A DNA stretch of 64,000 bases from Tenericutes bacterium HGW-Tenericutes-1 (lineage in GTDB: Bacteria; Bacillota_I; Bacilli_A; Izemoplasmatales; Hujiaoplasmataceae). Position 1 is the first letter of the stretch, and each line of letters opens with the position of its first letter. Where the stretch lies: assembly GCA_002839155.1 (NCBI GenBank), contig PGXM01000004.1, positions 62,001-126,000 on the forward strand, in the 5' to 3' direction. Shown one piece after another: positions 63,586-64,000 of the stretch. The notes beneath the pieces were generated by a model. The model saw only the letters and a list, made by a program, of their open reading frames with translations, searched no databases and was not told the origin of the DNA. Made by a program: the position numbers and the translations under genes.

Positions 63586-64000
63586 ATGAATAAAACTCAT
63601 CAAAAAACCGTTTTAATTACCGGCGGTACATCAGGGATTGGACTTGCTGTAGCGAAACTTTCGATTGAAGAGAATTATAAAGTATTGCTTGTAGGAAGTT
63701 CTTATGAGCGTTCGATTCCCTCCAAAATAGAATTAAACCAGCTTTATCCCAACGTGCAAGTCCATTATTTCTTTTCCGATTTATCTGTTCAATCTAATAT
63801 TCATAAACTATCTGATGAAGTCATCACTTATATCAATCAAGAATGTGATGGCATTCTTGATGTGTTAATCAATAACGCTGGTGGCGTTAGAGATTCATAT
63901 CAATCAACCGTTGATGGTATCGAATATCAATTTGCACTTAACCACTTATCTGGATTTTTATTATCTTATTTATTAAGGAATCAACTTAAGAACGGCATAA
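63586..64000 (+). CDS. Short-chain dehydrogenase/reductase, 3' end cut by window
   Basis: The first 138 codons of an SDR enzyme run off the window. The cofactor loop VLITGGTSGIGLAVAKLS (Gly-x3-Gly-x-Gly) is near the N terminus, and VLINNAGGVRDSYQST carries the NNAG motif about residue 95. The catalytic Tyr-x3-Lys lies beyond the edge. GGCGGTGG precedes ATG. Start and family are secure; substrate and length are not. It is likely in one transcript with the LURP-one-related gene. Confidence 0.9.
   Translation, partial: MNKTHQKTVLITGGTSGIGLAVAKLSIEENYKVLLVGSSYERSIPSKIELNQLYPNVQVHYFFSDLSVQSNIHKLSDEVITYINQECDGILDVLINNAGGVRDSYQSTVDGIEYQFALNHLSGFLLSYLLRNQLKNGI

Noticed and set aside
1-64000. CRISPR arrays, insertion sequences, prophage genes, rRNA
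   Set aside because: No regularly spaced repeats, transposase or phage motifs, or rRNA sequence were seen on reading both strands.

Overview
The window is AT-rich, compact, standard-code bacterial DNA. TGA is used as a stop (for example in the accD/accA overlap) and tryptophan is encoded by TGG. A nine-gene V/A-type ATPase operon, the ytxK-like methyltransferase/ackA and dnaE/pfkA pairs, a BMP-lipoprotein nucleoside ABC importer, a FabK-type FAS II cluster and several C-terminally or lipid-anchored surface proteins fit a free-living Mollicutes-related lineage of Bacillota (Izemoplasma/Acholeplasma-like). That placement is inference from gene content; no rRNA is present to settle it.

Layout: 1-347, tRNA cluster (His, Gln, Lys, Leu). 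480-803, rhodanese. 1143-9734, V-type ATPase operon, closed by a terminator shared with the convergent yidD. 10164-12301, methyltransferase and acetate kinase. 12354-13706, surface protein whose ribosome binding site lies inside the ackA terminator hairpin. 13755-17772, dnaE and pfkA. 17914-22840, nucleoside importer. 22874-26981, radical SAM protein (minus strand), uvrB and a VanZ-like protein. 27176-30021, operon with an unlisted 49-residue gene, three proteins sharing a SHOCT-like helical motif (one a DUF2089 zinc ribbon) and an MFS transporter. 30202-31554, rlmD. 31653-37223, a small membrane protein, a BlaI-type regulator fused to a degenerate peptidase-like domain and coupled to an S41 peptidase lipoprotein, and an InlB-repeat lipoprotein. 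37345-41619, TetR regulator with clear operators, oxidoreductase, SGNH hydrolase, double GNAT, thioredoxin reductase. 41927-50926, complete fatty acid synthesis operon acpP-accBCDA-fabHKDGFZ behind a strong promoter with a FabT-like palindrome. 50983-54054 (minus), GNAT and an operon of a DUF1538 membrane protein with two PII-like proteins. 54280-58530, GNAT, then heliorhodopsin and class II photolyase transcribed divergently from a short shared region, then a YfcC-family transporter. 58687-61421, head-to-head Sau3AI-like restriction-modification pair. 61556-64000, PadR/HAAS-domain pair, LURP-one-related protein and a short-chain dehydrogenase cut by the window end.

The strongest candidates for less-described biology are: the heliorhodopsin/photolyase pair (a light-linked DNA repair module); the BlaI-pseudopeptidase fusion with its own perfect operator, next to a peptidase and without any BlaR1; the paired PII-like proteins with DUF1538; and the DUF2089/SHOCT operon led by a tiny basic protein. 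Many promoters have near-consensus boxes with palindromes placed in or next to them, so local autoregulation looks common here. All functional statements rest on motif recognition by eye; no searches were run.
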